In this document: one piece after another, positions 47,471 to 59,920 of the stretch | How positions within the stretch are numbered: position 1 is the first letter of the stretch | Layout of the letters: every line of letters starts with the position of its first letter | DNA from: Plectrocnemia conspersa | Taxonomy: Eukaryota; Arthropoda; Insecta; Trichoptera; Polycentropodidae | Assembly: GCA_009617715.1 (NCBI GenBank) | Contig: VTFK01000013.1 | Span: forward strand, 1,321,001-1,385,000 | Length of the DNA: 64,000 bases | Direction: 5' to 3' | Notes under the pieces: generated by a model | What the model was told of the DNA's origin: nothing | The model's database searches: none | What the model saw: only the letters and a program-made list of their open reading frames with translations | Program-made: the position numbers and the translations under genes

Positions 47471-49520
47471 ATGAAATTATTCCGTTCCGGAAATTTTACT
47501 TAAAATGAACCGTCATTTGTGTCAAAAAAATAGTTTTAGAATAAATTCATATTTGTGTTAATTTACGGTTCCAACTCAATCTGCATTATTTTAGCTAAAT
47601 AATAAAGAACGCTTGTTTAGTATGTTTGTTTGCTACTTCTATAGAGTTTTTTTAAATTACCGTACAATATGTAAATATGAAACATCGCCACTAATGACTA
47701 ACATAAAAAATCATGAAAACACTAAAAATATATCAGCATTCTATAATGGTTTTAGGGTAATATTTAAAGCAAAGAACTTGTGATTAGTGATAATATTTTA
47801 AAAATGATTTCTTACATACTTGTCTTGTTTCAAATCAGAAGGCGGTTCTTCAGAAATAGTACAGAAATAAATGTTACTTTACTTCAAAGCGTAAACGGGA
47901 TATAAATATGTTTAAATTTATAAAAAATCGTTGTCTCCTTAGTTTTTTGGAATTAAGTAGAATAAGAGTGGAATCACTATCTTTAAATCAGGGTCCTTGA
48001 GTTTAACTGAAATTTTTATTATAAATGGCATTTTTAAGCATGGTCTACGTATTATAAATAGTTTAAAAACATATATACGCACATTTAACTTTAGGTACTA
48101 TTACTTTAATTATTTTCTAACCAGATATAAATCATTATTTTTTCTAAATTTAATCAAAAATGTATGAGAATAACTTGCACTTTTATCGTCTAAATAAGAA
48201 AATAATCTCTGCAGTTAAGTTAAAAATAATGGATTAATTATATTATTTTTATTTGTTGCTGTAACATAGTATTATTTTATTTATTTTTTAATGTCGGTTA
48301 AAATTCTTATTTTTATATTTACGAATTTTTCTCTATCGATGCTAAAATCTCAACGTTTCGCCAAATATGTCTTTCAGCATCTTCAGGAGAGATGTGTCTT
48401 ATTTTGGCCTTCACATTTTTTATAATTTAAATAATATCTGTTTTTATTGAATTAATATATTATAGTAACACATAATATATTATATATTTATATCGAAAAA
48501 TAAAATTTTTATAATTTTTTTAATTGTTAATTTGAATCAGATCTTAAATGATTTTAATACATATTTTAGAAATTTTCTCATCTTTAATAAATAATATCAT
48601 TTAATCTGCGGTGTTCTCGACCACCCCCTTGCACTTTCTGTAGAATTCCTGTTTTGCGATATTTTTTAATAAATTTTCGAATAACAGAACCATTAAACTC
48701 CATCTCTAGAATTGAAACATTTTTTTCGGGATATGCTATTATTTTAGATTTTACCGTGATCGATATTTGTTTAGATCTCTCCGTGATTTTGTCGTTGCAT
48801 AACTGAGGCTAACGTGCAAATGAGATGGCTATACAAGTTAAAATATCTTGTAAATTATTACCAAAGATGCAATTGATCATAAAAAAAATACAATAGAACA
48901 AGTTTTAAGGAAAGAATACATTTTAATAATATAAATCGTGAAATATTGTCTGTGAAACTTTCAATTGGCCACAGCTGTAAATTGTGCTTTTATTATTAAT
49001 ATCAAAAAAAAAAAACAGAAATAAAATATGGTAACATATATAAAAGCATCTGTAGTATTGTAGAAGTTTATCTAAAATTGATTTTTTTATTATTATTTCA
49101 ATAAGATCTGTCTATTTAGGCAATAATTAATTCTTATAATATATATTTTTTTCCTTTTACTTGGAAAAGGAAAAAACAATATGTAGGAAGATTTTTACTG
49201 GTGGCTTCTTTTAGATAATTAGCATACAATTATTGTATTTATTTCTAGCGCAAAATTTACGATTTAGAAAGAGATTAAGTTTCTCTGTTACCGGTGGCAT
49301 TCTTTATAATAATAATTTATCTATTTTTTTGACAGCTCTACAGGAGGCAATATCGTCTGATTCTATTCCTTTTACAAAATACTATTAAACATATATGCAA
49401 ATATATGAGTGTTTTATATACATAATAATTAATTTTACTGCATTCTATATTACTGTAACTTGAGTCGACTTGATTTTCATCTGAAATTTATAATCGAATC
49501 CTGAATTACTATAATCAGTA
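47471..49520. other. Non-coding stretch
   Basis: AT-rich throughout, with no recognised gene, repeat copy or splice-bounded frame. Confidence 0.5.
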
Positions 49521-49935
49521 ATAAAGTTTATCGCATGGCCGCGAGTGGTTTACGACAAATTCCTCGGATAGTTGAACCACTTATTGTTGGGTTTGGCACT
49601 TTCTCAAAAATGTGGCCCACGGTGCAAATACCTGCCCGGTTATCTAACAGTACGTTCGCGGTGTCGGTTACCTTGCGCGACCTTAGGCGCGCGCGCACTT
49701 ATACACTATCGTATCCTTCGGTGGAAGCAATAATTTCCATTACGATCTCTCATTGTATCGGTGATATGTATGCCTTCAAAATGAAAACACCGTTCACATT
49801 GAAAAGTGGGTCGTTTAGACCGGTTCGGTGGCCGGAGGGAAGTCGAGAGTCAGCTCCGTCAGAACGGAGCTGGTGATGAAATTCCGACTGGAGTCACCTG
49901 TCCGACAATCCCTGACTGAGCTTCCACTTGTTAGC
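49521..49935 (+). promoter_or_regulatory. GC-rich island with 113-codon open frame and hairpin
   Basis: A clear jump in G+C and CpG spans 49530-49930. An ATG at 49535 in a favourable context (GCATGGCC) opens 113 codons to 49876, with no transmembrane or domain signal. It is either an orphan small gene or, more likely, chance in a GC-rich regulatory block. A perfect 9-bp-stem hairpin (49851-49859 with 49864-49872) overlaps its end. Confidence 0.25.
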
Positions 49936-52329
49936 TTTCGATGGCAGGTGTGTGAGCTTTTTTGCGAAAAGTTAATCATAACATTCTAAAACATCCATTC
50001 ATGGGTTGTCAAACAGATGGTCGATCTAATCAATAAAGCATTCCAGAGCTTGAAACTGCAGGTTACTTTCGAAAATTTTATACTTAGGCTAAAAAATATT
50101 TATATATACAAAAAGGAACACAGTTTATTATGTTATGGAAAAGCTAATTCCGATTTGATTAGATCGTTTGTATGTTTGTATTTCATGGATAATTTGCAAT
50201 ACAAGGCCGGACGGAGTTTTTCCTTGAAGGAAATGCTATTTTTACTTGGCCACACAGCGAGATATATTACTCATTATTAAAGAAATGTTTAAGTGTATTT
50301 AAATATAGAATTTACTCTTTTTTGCTTATATATTATTTATCATTGTGTTTAGTAAGTATGAAACATATGGTCTTGCTACTGAATGATGTTTATATAGTTT
50401 AAGATACTAATTAAATTTTAGCCTTTCTTAACTTCCGGATTTTTTAACCGAGACATCAATAAACAATTTATAGTTTTAACTTTTTATTACGAATTGCTAA
50501 TAATAATGAAATATTGTGTCATCGGATTTTTGATACAATACTGATTTCATTATTATCAAAATGACAATACACACGTACAAATATAAAAAATGATTGCTTT
50601 GTCAGATCATATTGCTTTTACTGATTTTCAATATATTATGTATTTTAAAATTATGCTTTTATATTTTAAATAGTCTAAAGAATATTAGAGCAAATTTTAA
50701 CTAAGTCAAAGTTGCTATAATAAATTATATATTATGGTAAAATAAACCGCAAATATATTTAAGTAATAAAATATGAATATCATTCATTAGATGAAAATTT
50801 TTTATCATACATTTTGATTAATGTTAATAAATACAATTATAAATATGAATATGACCTTTTAATACATACAATTAGTTGACTACGTTTTAATGATTTAACT
50901 GTTCAAATAGTCCGTTAGTTGAATCTTAAATTTTGTTGTGCGTGTTCAATATTACTAAGCAAACACTCATCCACTAATGAAATTTATTCCTAAATCCACT
51001 TTTTTATTTAGATCAAACAATTTTATATTTTTTTCTTAAAGGTCAAATATTGAAAATTTGGAAATTTATAGCGGTATCAATGTCAATGTTAATAGTGGCG
51101 TATTAAAATATGTGTGAGAACAAGCAACTTTCTCGTACAAGATATTCCACTTTCTGTTCGTCAATGTGCACGATCGAAATTATCGAAAAGTTAATTGTTA
51201 CATATTTTTATCGCTGCAAATTACCTGAAATTATAAATTTGCTTAAATAACATACAATTTGCAACGTTTAAAAATCAATACACGGAAAACTTTTCATTTT
51301 AAATAAATATATGTATATATATAAATTATTTTTCTATAACTGGTTATATAAATTAGATATTTTTTCCTAGTACATCGAGTGTTGAGAAGCATCGTAAGAA
51401 GATCTTCCGCATAGATCGTTTCGCAGAAGTGTTCGCCATTATCTTCCGCTGTTGATCAATGAGAAAAAAGCTAATAATTAGTTAGGGTTCGAAAGTAGGG
51501 CGGATATATCGGCATTATTTATGCAACTAATTCATATCGCAATCGACTTGTCAGTCGGGCGATGACTCGCAAAATGTGCACATTTATTTTTTGCGCATTC
51601 AAAACGTGCACACATGTTCTTGTGAATGTACTGAATGTCTAGGAAAATTCACGGTTATATGTTAATTGCGTCATGTGTGGCAATATGAAAAATTTCGTGT
51701 CTTCTTAGCCCACATTCGAGCGTGCATAATTGCTGTTTAATGTGTTCTTAGAGTTGGTTGTTGAACGATTGTTATTGACCTCATCTCGCTTTCGTTGGTT
51801 ATTGCAACATTTTGTAGCAAATCTGTTCTGTATTTTTTTGTGTAGCGTAAAAATCTCATTAAAATGAATTATCTTTTAGTGTGTTTGTATTTGTTAGCTT
51901 ACAACTAATTAACGTAATTATATATATAAACAAAACGACAGTAATTTATTAGCGAGCTTATATTTTTCAATGTCTTATTACTCAATAAACTGTATTATTT
52001 TAATTATCTGTTATTATATGGGTTAAAGACGAACCAATGAGATGTATCTTAGCCTTAAATGTTAAGACGCATTTGGTTTAAGGAATGACGTATGTTATGC
52101 ATACTATAAATTAAATAGGCATAAAGTGTCATTAACTATTTTTTGCTTTGATTAAAAATTATTATTCATTATTATCCTTTTCCTCAATCTCATGTTTTAC
52201 GAAAAAGATATGTGAACTTGATAATTATATAAATATGTCGAATTCGTAAAGGATAAGGAATTTTATTTAAAGACATGTTTTGTACACAATTGATGACTTG
52301 ATTATTTTAGTAGGCAATGGTGTCATAGA
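49936..52329. other. Non-coding stretch
   Basis: AT-rich with mild GC rises at 51370-51470 and 51640-51830. The 87-codon frame at 50017-50280 has no recognisable domain. No exon or transposon protein is visible. Confidence 0.45.
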
Positions 52330-52564
52330 TAGTCTTATTTGTAGTTGGAAAATCTGCTGTTTATATTAAGTACAGAACTGGCCTAATACTCTACCCTGAA
52401 GTGTTATCAGATTTTATTGGATTGAATATTTTATCATATTTGTTGTTCAGATATACCTTTATGATTTCATATACGTATGTGGTTAAGTAGTGCTTTTTGT
52501 ATTTTACTGATTAATCTCATATGCCATACTTTGTCCAAAGCTTGAATTATATCCAGGAAAGCTG

Positions 52565-52750
52565 TTAAGCAATATTTATATTCTCTTGAAATCTTGAGAT
52601 TATCTGTTGCTTCTGTAGTATCAAATTAATTCTATGTAGTAGTAGCTTCTTAAACATTTTTGATAAAATAGGCAGAAAACTTATTGACCTGTAAGATTTC
52701 ACATCTCCTGGATTATTTTTTGGTTTTGGAATAAGGATAACATGTACCAT
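52565..52750 (-). pseudogene. LINE RT N-terminal fragment, 61 open codons
   Basis: Contains the VILIPKPKNNPGDVKSYRSI motif typical of the start of jockey-type reverse transcriptases (family form: VxLIPKPGKxPxxxxSYRPI) and the helix LSKMFKKLLLHRI. It has no catalytic Asp box within the open part; those motifs follow to the left, interrupted by stops. Confidence 0.8.
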
Positions 52751-52978
52751 CTTTCATTGTATTATAAAATAGTAGAGTCTTATTGCATTGAAAATGTTTG
52801 TAATTAATTGTAAGCACCTGCTCAGAAGGTCTTTTGAGGCTTCAATAATATTTAATTATAAAAATAACTACTTTAATTTTTATTTTCTTTAAAGGAAAGT
52901 AAAATTGATTTAGAGCTTCTGGAAATAGCTGTAATTTTCTTCTTTCTTTTCTAGACAAGGTGCTGAAAATCGTTTGAA

Positions 52979-53580
52979 AACTTGTTAGGTGATCAGATGA
53001 TGCGATGGCTATTTTTTTTTATTAATTTTATTCTCTAGTTTGATTAGTAGTATATGCATTTGTGGTTATTTGATTTTTTTGTTGCTTTTCAGAGAGCATA
53101 TATTTTTTAGAAAATCTTGTATTGACTGATTCTTTATGCCACTTAAGATTTGTTTTAACTTTTTTTCATTACTTTCTAGATTCTTCTTAGTTTTTTTTAA
53201 TAGGTAAATACATTTTTTTATAAGATATCTGATATCTGATAAACTACGACAGGTAATGTGTACAAATCAAACATCTACTTTAACCCATAAAATCCCTTAA
53301 CTTGTTAGGGGATCAGATAATGCGATGACTTTTTCATTATTATTTCTTACCCATTTATGATTATTCAATTTTTTTTGTTGCTTCTCAGAGAGTATAACTC
53401 GTGGCTTTAGATACAAATATTTTTTGGATAATCTTGTATTGATTAATTCTTTATGTCACTTAGGATTTGTTTTAACTTTTTCGTTGCTTGTTAGTTTTTA
53501 TATTCTTCTTATTTTTTTTAATAGGTAAATAAAAAATAAGAGAGATGTGATACAAACCACGACATCAAAATCCCTTACCT
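52979..53580. repeat. Tandem duplication (~320 bp and ~280 bp copies) within the LINE
   Basis: The block beginning AACTTGTTAGG(T/G)GATCAGAT at 52979 recurs at 53299. Both copies continue with 'tgttgctt(t/c)tcagagag', 'atcttgtattga', 'gatttgttttaactttt' and 'tttttttaataggtaaat'. Copy 2 has 'aaaatccctta' at its end, matching the copy junction. The duplication covers the linker between endonuclease and RT and arose after or during decay. Confidence 0.75.
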
Positions 53581-53590
53581 TTTTTGTGAT

Positions 53591-54530
53591 ATATATTAAA
53601 CATACCAGTGATGAATTCTCAAATATTATAGTCCATAATTTAACTAAAATGATTGTTGTCCAAGTTGGTCCTTATTTTATTTTATGGTGCATTAATTTTT
53701 ATTTTCATACTTTGCGGCATGTTTAAACATACAACGTGTAAAATTAATTATATTTAATGAAATATTAAGGAAAAATATTTTTCTTTGCTCTTCTGTTAAA
53801 TTTAATTTTTATGACATGTATGGTTTCTAAAACTTTCATTGCCATTATTTTCATATTATTATAGAACAAGTAAATGAAGATTTCACTGGGTATCTACCAA
53901 CGTGTTATTCTTTTTGCCTTGTTCTTATTAATTAAAAAGTGGCTACAAAATCACTTATTGTCAATAGACAATTATACAAATAGTTAAAGGAATTAGAATA
54001 TTTTCAAGTTATTATAATACAATTAATTGATTCATACTTTCATTTTTATTAGCAAATATTGGTTTCCATTACATTTGAATCATACGACTATTGAGAATGG
54101 AACATAAATAAATGTTTGGACCTTGGTGCTGATATTTTTTACTTATATGAGAGCAATAATAATAAAAAAATACTAATAGCACTCAATTAAATTTTGTGTA
54201 TGGCATTTAAGATATAAGTAGCGTAACTTCTTAATGATACAAAATTAGCTTCACATCTACTTAAAACTAGCAAAAAATATATGTTTTTAAATAGCAAGCA
54301 AATAAATTTGTGGGTTATAAAAATATTTTTATAAGTATACACAAAATTATTACTAAATATAAATTTTGATTTAATAATAATTTCATTTAATTAAAAACAT
54401 TTTTACATTAAAAGTAAACTATTTATCTATTTTAGAGATTTACATTGGCAAATGATATATATTTACCTATGTTATAAGTAATTGATTTTGTATATGTTGA
54501 TACATACAATTTTACCGTGGTTCAAAACAT
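53591..54530. other. Non-coding stretch
   Basis: AT-rich; no recognised feature. Confidence 0.5.
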
Positions 54531-54990
54531 GTTTAGAAAACGCTCTCCCAACACATCCGTCTAGATATTTACTACTCATAAAACAAACACACACATCTGT
54601 ATGTGAAAACTCCGACCTCCGAAGGTACTTAGGGCCCTCGAGACCGACCCAACCGTTCGATATCGGTCTAACAACTTTTTGCTTGCACTTTCTAAAACGT
54701 CTTCGCTCCCCGACTTGCCGAAATTCGTCCGCGGGCCGGTCATAAATTGATATGTCGACTATTAAAGACAATGTGGTCGAATGAAAGTTTTATATGGGCA
54801 AAACACCATTATTTTCGTGTTGTTCTCTCGCGCACATGAGAGATAATGCCCTTGACGACTAAAAAAGAAAGTGACTAAGCCCGCGGATAACGTCCGCGGT
54901 TTTCACACGACGCCGAAAAGCGTTTTGCATCAATTATGCGATTCGAAAGGTTATGCGAATCGTTGTGTCATTGCGGGAATTAAAAGATAA
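54531..54990. promoter_or_regulatory. GC-rich island
   Basis: CpG-rich block with a CCGCGGA...TCCGCGG hairpin (7-bp arms at 54881-54887 and 54893-54899) and TCTCTCGCGCACATGAGAGA near 54825. Both strands are open across part of it (99 codons on minus, 87 on plus), without domains and with TTG rather than ATG on the plus side of some frames, so neither is called. Possible enhancer or promoter. Confidence 0.28.
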
Positions 54991-56088
54991 TAACGCAGCT
55001 TGAAAGCATACGATGTGCTCAGCGCATAATTTCTAAATCGTTGATCTTATGGGTTTATTAAAATAATGGCGGATTCTAGTCATTTCAAGATAATTTATAT
55101 ACTAATATCCTATGCGTTAAAAAATCAGTATAATAGTTATTGTGTATCTACAGTATTTATTAATTATTTAAAATTATAATAAACTTTCAGACAGCTTTCG
55201 TCCGAACCGTCTAACATAGTTTTCAGATCTGTTCCATTTGATATTAATTGTCTCAAGCAGATACCGTAAAACTTTAGAGTAATACTTTATGTTTACTGTA
55301 AAACCTAGTGCTTAAAAATTTTCCGTTAACTTTGGATTTAATTCTTTATGGCACTTTAATTGAGATGATTGGACATTTTTTTCAATGTCATAGCCATAAA
55401 CTCATGATTATTAATCTGAACAATTTCTTTAAAGCTGTTTTTGTTGAAAGTTTTAGAACAAATTTGGTTATTATTTATTTAAAATCCAAAATAGAAATTA
55501 AAATTGCTTTGAATTAACCTTAAAATATAGTAAAATTTTCAGCAATCTCTCTAATAGTAATTCAGCGCAATGGCCTTAATATTTTCACATTTTCATCGGA
55601 GGTTAATGTGCTATTTTTCCCATCTTTCTTGTTATCTTCGTCTTAACGACCATCTTAACAAAGTTTGTTCTATTCATAAAATCTTCATTTAAACTCAGTA
55701 TCTTACTTAAAAATCACCATTTCACTGCTTTGCATTTTTACGCAAATTCCTAAAAAAAGGACCGTTTAGTGACAATTACTAGCCAGTGATTAATGAAATA
55801 CTTGAAATTGTTATTGATTTTATAAAAAAAAATAGACCTTAGGTACAAATACTTAATAATTTTGTATTTTATAAATCACAAAGTATGTTATTATATATGT
55901 AAATATAGATTTTGTTTTATATAAATATAATAATATATAATAAGAATTTTTACATAATTTATGTTTCATAAAAATCATTAATAAAATATATATTATTTAG
56001 TGTGTTATACTTATTGGTTAATAAGTGCAAATATGTGTTTTTCGTAATTTTACAATTCGTTAAATCAATAAATTAAATGAAGACTATA
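54991..56088. other. Non-coding stretch
   Basis: AT-rich; no recognised gene, repeat copy or splice-bounded frame. Confidence 0.5.
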
Positions 56089-56406
56089 CTATATTTGCGT
56101 TAACACAGTCAGTTCGAGAGCTATATATTTCATAATTAATCATAATTGAGAAATAGATGGAACGCTTAGGTTTACTCCCTTACAATTAGCTCTAAAGCAT
56201 ACGATACGGATATAAGTTCAATAATTTTGAGCAAATTTATATAAATTAAAATCATTATTACATTTTTTATATTTATCAATGTATAGCCATATCGTATGGT
56301 ATGCTTTAGAGATAATAGTAGAGGCGTAAATCTAAACTTTCTATCTCAATTATGAATAATGATAAAATAGATAGCTTTAGAACTGACTGTGCTAACGAAA
56401 ATAAAG
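56089..56406. mobile_element. MITE copy 2 of the TTTGCGTTAACACAG family
   Basis: The left end 56089-56115 equals the 27-bp end of the copy at 9895. The right end 56380-56406 matches with a few changes (gaactgactgtgctaacg). The interior contains an inverted pair built on GCATACGATACGG and its near complement around 56320. Length is 318 bp. Superfamily is undecided. Confidence 0.78.
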
Positions 56407-56561
56407 TAAATAGGCTTGAGCCCCGAAAGCGGCACTTTTTTTTAAAAATCTGGCCACAGCTGCAGTATAAATATTAGTTATAATGTTATTATAATGTTAA
56501 TATTGATATCACTGTTTTCCAGATTTTGAGTCTGGTGGTTAATAATTTATAGGTATTCATT

Positions 56562-57670
56562 ATGTCTGATTGCCTTAGCCAGTTGGTACAGATTTACCCC
56601 GTTGTAACGCATTGGGCTTACGCAGTTTACAAAATATGTAACATAGCAGGCGTAATAAAAATATGTTACTATACTCAATATGGATTATTTACTTTGGCAA
56701 TAAAACTCATATACAGATATACTTATCATTACTCCTATTTATATTCTGAACAAATTTATATATTAATATATTTTTTATATTATTTGATCAATCGGAGTAA
56801 TGATAAGTATATCAAACGTATATCCGTATCGCGTGCTTTAGAGCTTAGGAGCGTAAACAGAATCTTTTTTAATTATGAATAATGATGAAATGTATAGCTC
56901 TAGAACTGACTGTGCTAACGCAAATAGAGAATAGTTCAATTTAAATTTACGGTGAATCTGTATTATAAGTGAAAATATTTTTTAACTCGCATTTTAGTGA
57001 AATAATATCGGAATGCGTTTTCATCGGTAGATATATATATTTCTGCTAGTGAAAATATAATTTATCTGACAGGTGCTAGTAAAATTATATGCTGCTTTGA
57101 ACAAAGCAACGTTAAATGGTGTTTGTGAGTCCTATTTTTCAATTTTGACCGCCACCAGCAAATTTATTTTCACTTATCACCTGTTATGACTAAAAGTTCT
57201 GAAAGTTTCATTGATAATGACCAGAAATTATAAAGCAATCGTTTGATATATTTTAACTAGCCAAGTTAGTGAAATTATATTTATATTATTATATTTGTTA
57301 AAGCCCAAACCTAAGCTAAACGAATAAACCATAAATATATTGACCTAATAACATATTTAAAACTAACTAGAGTTTTTCTACTTGCAATAAATTTGCTTAG
57401 GTTCAACCAATATTTACAATAAATTTAACCTAACCCAAACCTAACTGTAACGAATAAACTTAATAAAAGTTCAAAAACTATAATTAGTTGTGGAATTAGA
57501 TCAAGTTGGTTTGGGGTTGAACACATAATAGACGTTTCGTAACTGGCAAATTAAGTTTCATAGATATTTTAGAGCAGCATATATTTTCAATAGCGTTTAT
57601 AAGTAAAGTTATATTGTCGCTGATTAACCGGTAGAAATGTTTTCACTAAAACAATTAGTAAAATTATAAT
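56562..57670. repeat. MITE-headed repeat family, third copy with body
   Basis: A degraded MITE ends at 56903-56929 with the family's right end. It holds an inverted pair (CTTATCATTACTCC near 56723 with its complement near 56795). It is followed by the same body as at 10190-10700, here extended by extra blocks near 57060-57220 and by 'tagtgaaaatata' type short repeats to about 57670. The body has no coding capacity. The 106-codon frame at 56562-56882 lies within the repeat and is not a gene. Confidence 0.6.
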
Positions 57671-57882
57671 TTTACTAGTGAAAATATAACTTTTTCCCTT
57701 GTATTTTTATGGTGAGAATAGTTTGCTGTAAAAGTGAGGCAAAGTCGCAAAGTAATAAAAGGATTCTGAAGTTACACTTATTTAAAAGTGGCATTTAAGA
57801 TATTTGACTATGTTATATACATATGTTCAGGGCTTTTACATCTAATTTAGTTTAGTTTTGATTCATCCAAATTCCATCTTAA

Positions 57883-59916
57883 CCTTCATCCGTCCCTCGG
57901 GTCTTTTTCGACCCGAAGCGATTTTGTTTTGCAAATATATCTTAAAATATTAATACTGCATATCTGTAATTTCGTGACTTTGATTTTGTTGAGATAATAA
58001 ACTAATTTTTTGAAAAAAAAAATAAATATGTTACCTGGATTATCTCTTGTAAAAAAGTAACACTCAAGTCCCTCGGGTCGAAAATGACCCAAATCTATTT
58101 TAGGTCAAATTATTGGAATTCCCGGCGCAAAAAAGATGTTTATTGTTTATCACCTTCTAAGAAATACTCTTTTGAAGTGATTATAATAGAAGATAATTTA
58201 CTTGAATTTTCATCGGGAAATGATACCTGCTCAGAGACGTCAGATAATATTGAAGAATTGACTGAAACTTCTGATAGTGACATAGATGATGTACCTCCTG
58301 GATCTACATCATATCTTTCTAAAGAAAGAGGTATTAAATGGCGATCAAAGCCTTCAACATAGCCGTCAATCATCATCAAACATGATTAGAACTACCCCTG
58401 GAATCACAAGGTATGCTGTTTCTCGCATATCAACAGAACTCTGCATTTCAATTATTGTTTACAAATTCTATAAAAACTATTATTATTCAAAATACCATTT
58501 TGGAAGGAAATCGTGTATAAAGAGGATTGCAAAATATTGATATTGTCAAATTGGATGCATATATTGGACTTTTGTTGTTAGCTGGTATATATAAATTGAA
58601 TAATGAGGATTTGGAAAATTTATGGCACGAAACAAAGGGTCGACATATATTCAGGGCTACTATGTCACTAAAACGATTCAAAATTATATCGAGTCATTCG
58701 ATTTGATGATCGTAGTACACGAGCTGCTAGAAGAAATACTGACAAATTAGCCCCAATTCGAGAACTTTAGAATAAATGGGTTGAAATACTACCATACCTT
58801 TATAATCTGGGCGAAAATGTAATAATCGATGAGCAATTGATTTCATACAATTCCGTTTCGACAATACATGGCAAAAAAGCCGTTTAAATATGGGATTACA
58901 TTTTGGGTGCTAGCAAAAATAGTTATGTTTGGAATATAGATATATACACTGGAAAAGTAGCTGGTAAAGCACCTGAAAGGAATCAAGGAAGGCGAGCGGT
59001 TTTAGATTTGTGTCAAAAACTTGATGGAAGAAATGTAACAGTTGACAACTTTTTCACTTCTTATGAACAAGGTCAAATGTTACTTATAAAAAAAAAAATA
59101 CTATGATTGGCACTATTCAAAAAAAATAAAACGTCAATTCCACCCGTATTGCTCGAAGTAAAAGGCAAAGCAATTTTTACTTCAAAATTTGCATTTACAA
59201 AGAATACATCTTTAGTGTCATACATTCCTAAAAAAGAAATGTGTTGTTCTTCAGAGCACTCTTCACATAAGGAGGGAATTGTCAGGTGGTTCTGAAAATA
59301 AACCAAACATTATATTATATTATAATGCAACGAAAGGAGGAGTTGATACCTTAGGCAAAAATAGCCAATTACAGTACTCGAAGAAAAACAAATAGACGAC
59401 CAATTACTTTTTTGGCCAATATATTAGATATATCTATATCAAATGCATATATTATATTTACATGAGTTTATCCAGATTGGAATATAAAAAAAAATTATCA
59501 AAGGAGAATTTTCATTGAAACCATGGGCAAATTATTGATAAAAGACAACAATTTATATTAGAACAAAAATGCACAACTACATCTCCTTTAGAAGTACCAA
59601 CAGCAAGGATACGTGTTCAAAAAAAAGGTAGATGTCACATTTGCCCAAAATCGGACAATAAACATGCATTAGAATGTAAATATTGTAAAAGATTTATTTG
59701 TAAGGCACTTTCCTATAATGTATGTAATAAATGTAATAAACAAATAATTAACCCATAAATCGCTCTTTATTATTCGTAAACAGTCAATATTACCGTTACT
59801 AATAAAATTAATTTAATTAATTTGCATTTTGTTTCTTTTAAGTCAAAAATTTCTACCTGGGTCGAAAAAGACCCGAGGGACTTTAGTGTACAGTCGATTT
59901 GAGGGACGGATGAAGG
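57883..59916 (+). mobile_element. Complete piggyBac element (2,034 bp), inactive
   Basis: The element is bounded by 16-bp perfect inverted repeats CCTTCATCCGTCCCTC and its complement, inside the duplicated TTAA target (57879-57882 and 59917-59920), the signature of piggyBac. Just inside each end, CGGGTC...GACCCG palindromic motifs occur (57898-57916, about 58075-58091, and 59862-59878), likely transposase-binding subterminal repeats. It carries one broken transposase gene. Confidence 0.95.
58084..59758 (+). pseudogene. piggyBac transposase, frameshifted
   Basis: Starts at an ATG at 58084 with an acidic Ser/Thr-rich N-terminus (to a stop near 58360). It then continues in another frame with KLDAYIGLLLLAGIYK. 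The three catalytic Asp positions of the family are present: DEQLISYNS (58828-58830), VTVDNFFTS (59044-59046) and GGVDTLGK (59345-59347). The third lies in a different frame from the first two. The C-terminus keeps a cysteine-rich domain (CHICPKS, CKYCKRFIC, CNKC) and ends at TAA 59756-59758. At least three frames plus in-frame stops show it is dead. Confidence 0.92.
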
Positions 59917-59920
59917 TTAA

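Larger units (their letters stand above)
52330..53590 (-). mobile_element. Antisense LINE remnant (jockey-like)
   Basis: Minus-strand reading gives, from right to left, a linker region, then VHVILIPKPKNNPGDVKSYR followed by SISFLPILSKMFKKLLL (start of the RT domain), then FLDIIQALDKVWHMRLI, and finally RPVLYLI-TADFPTT with a stop in the middle. The order matches a jockey-type ORF2. The element is riddled with stops. The same element at 27480-29013 is more decayed and split by Tigger. Part of the linker is duplicated in tandem. Confidence 0.75.

Noticed and set aside
54472..54771. 99-codon open frame on the minus strand
   Set aside because: The plus strand is also open over the same bases; no domain or splice support.
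56562..56882. 106-codon open frame
   Set aside because: Lies within a MITE-family copy and includes its palindromic interior.
58140..58379. 79-codon minus-strand frame in the piggyBac element
   Set aside because: Antisense shadow of the acidic N-terminus of the transposase.
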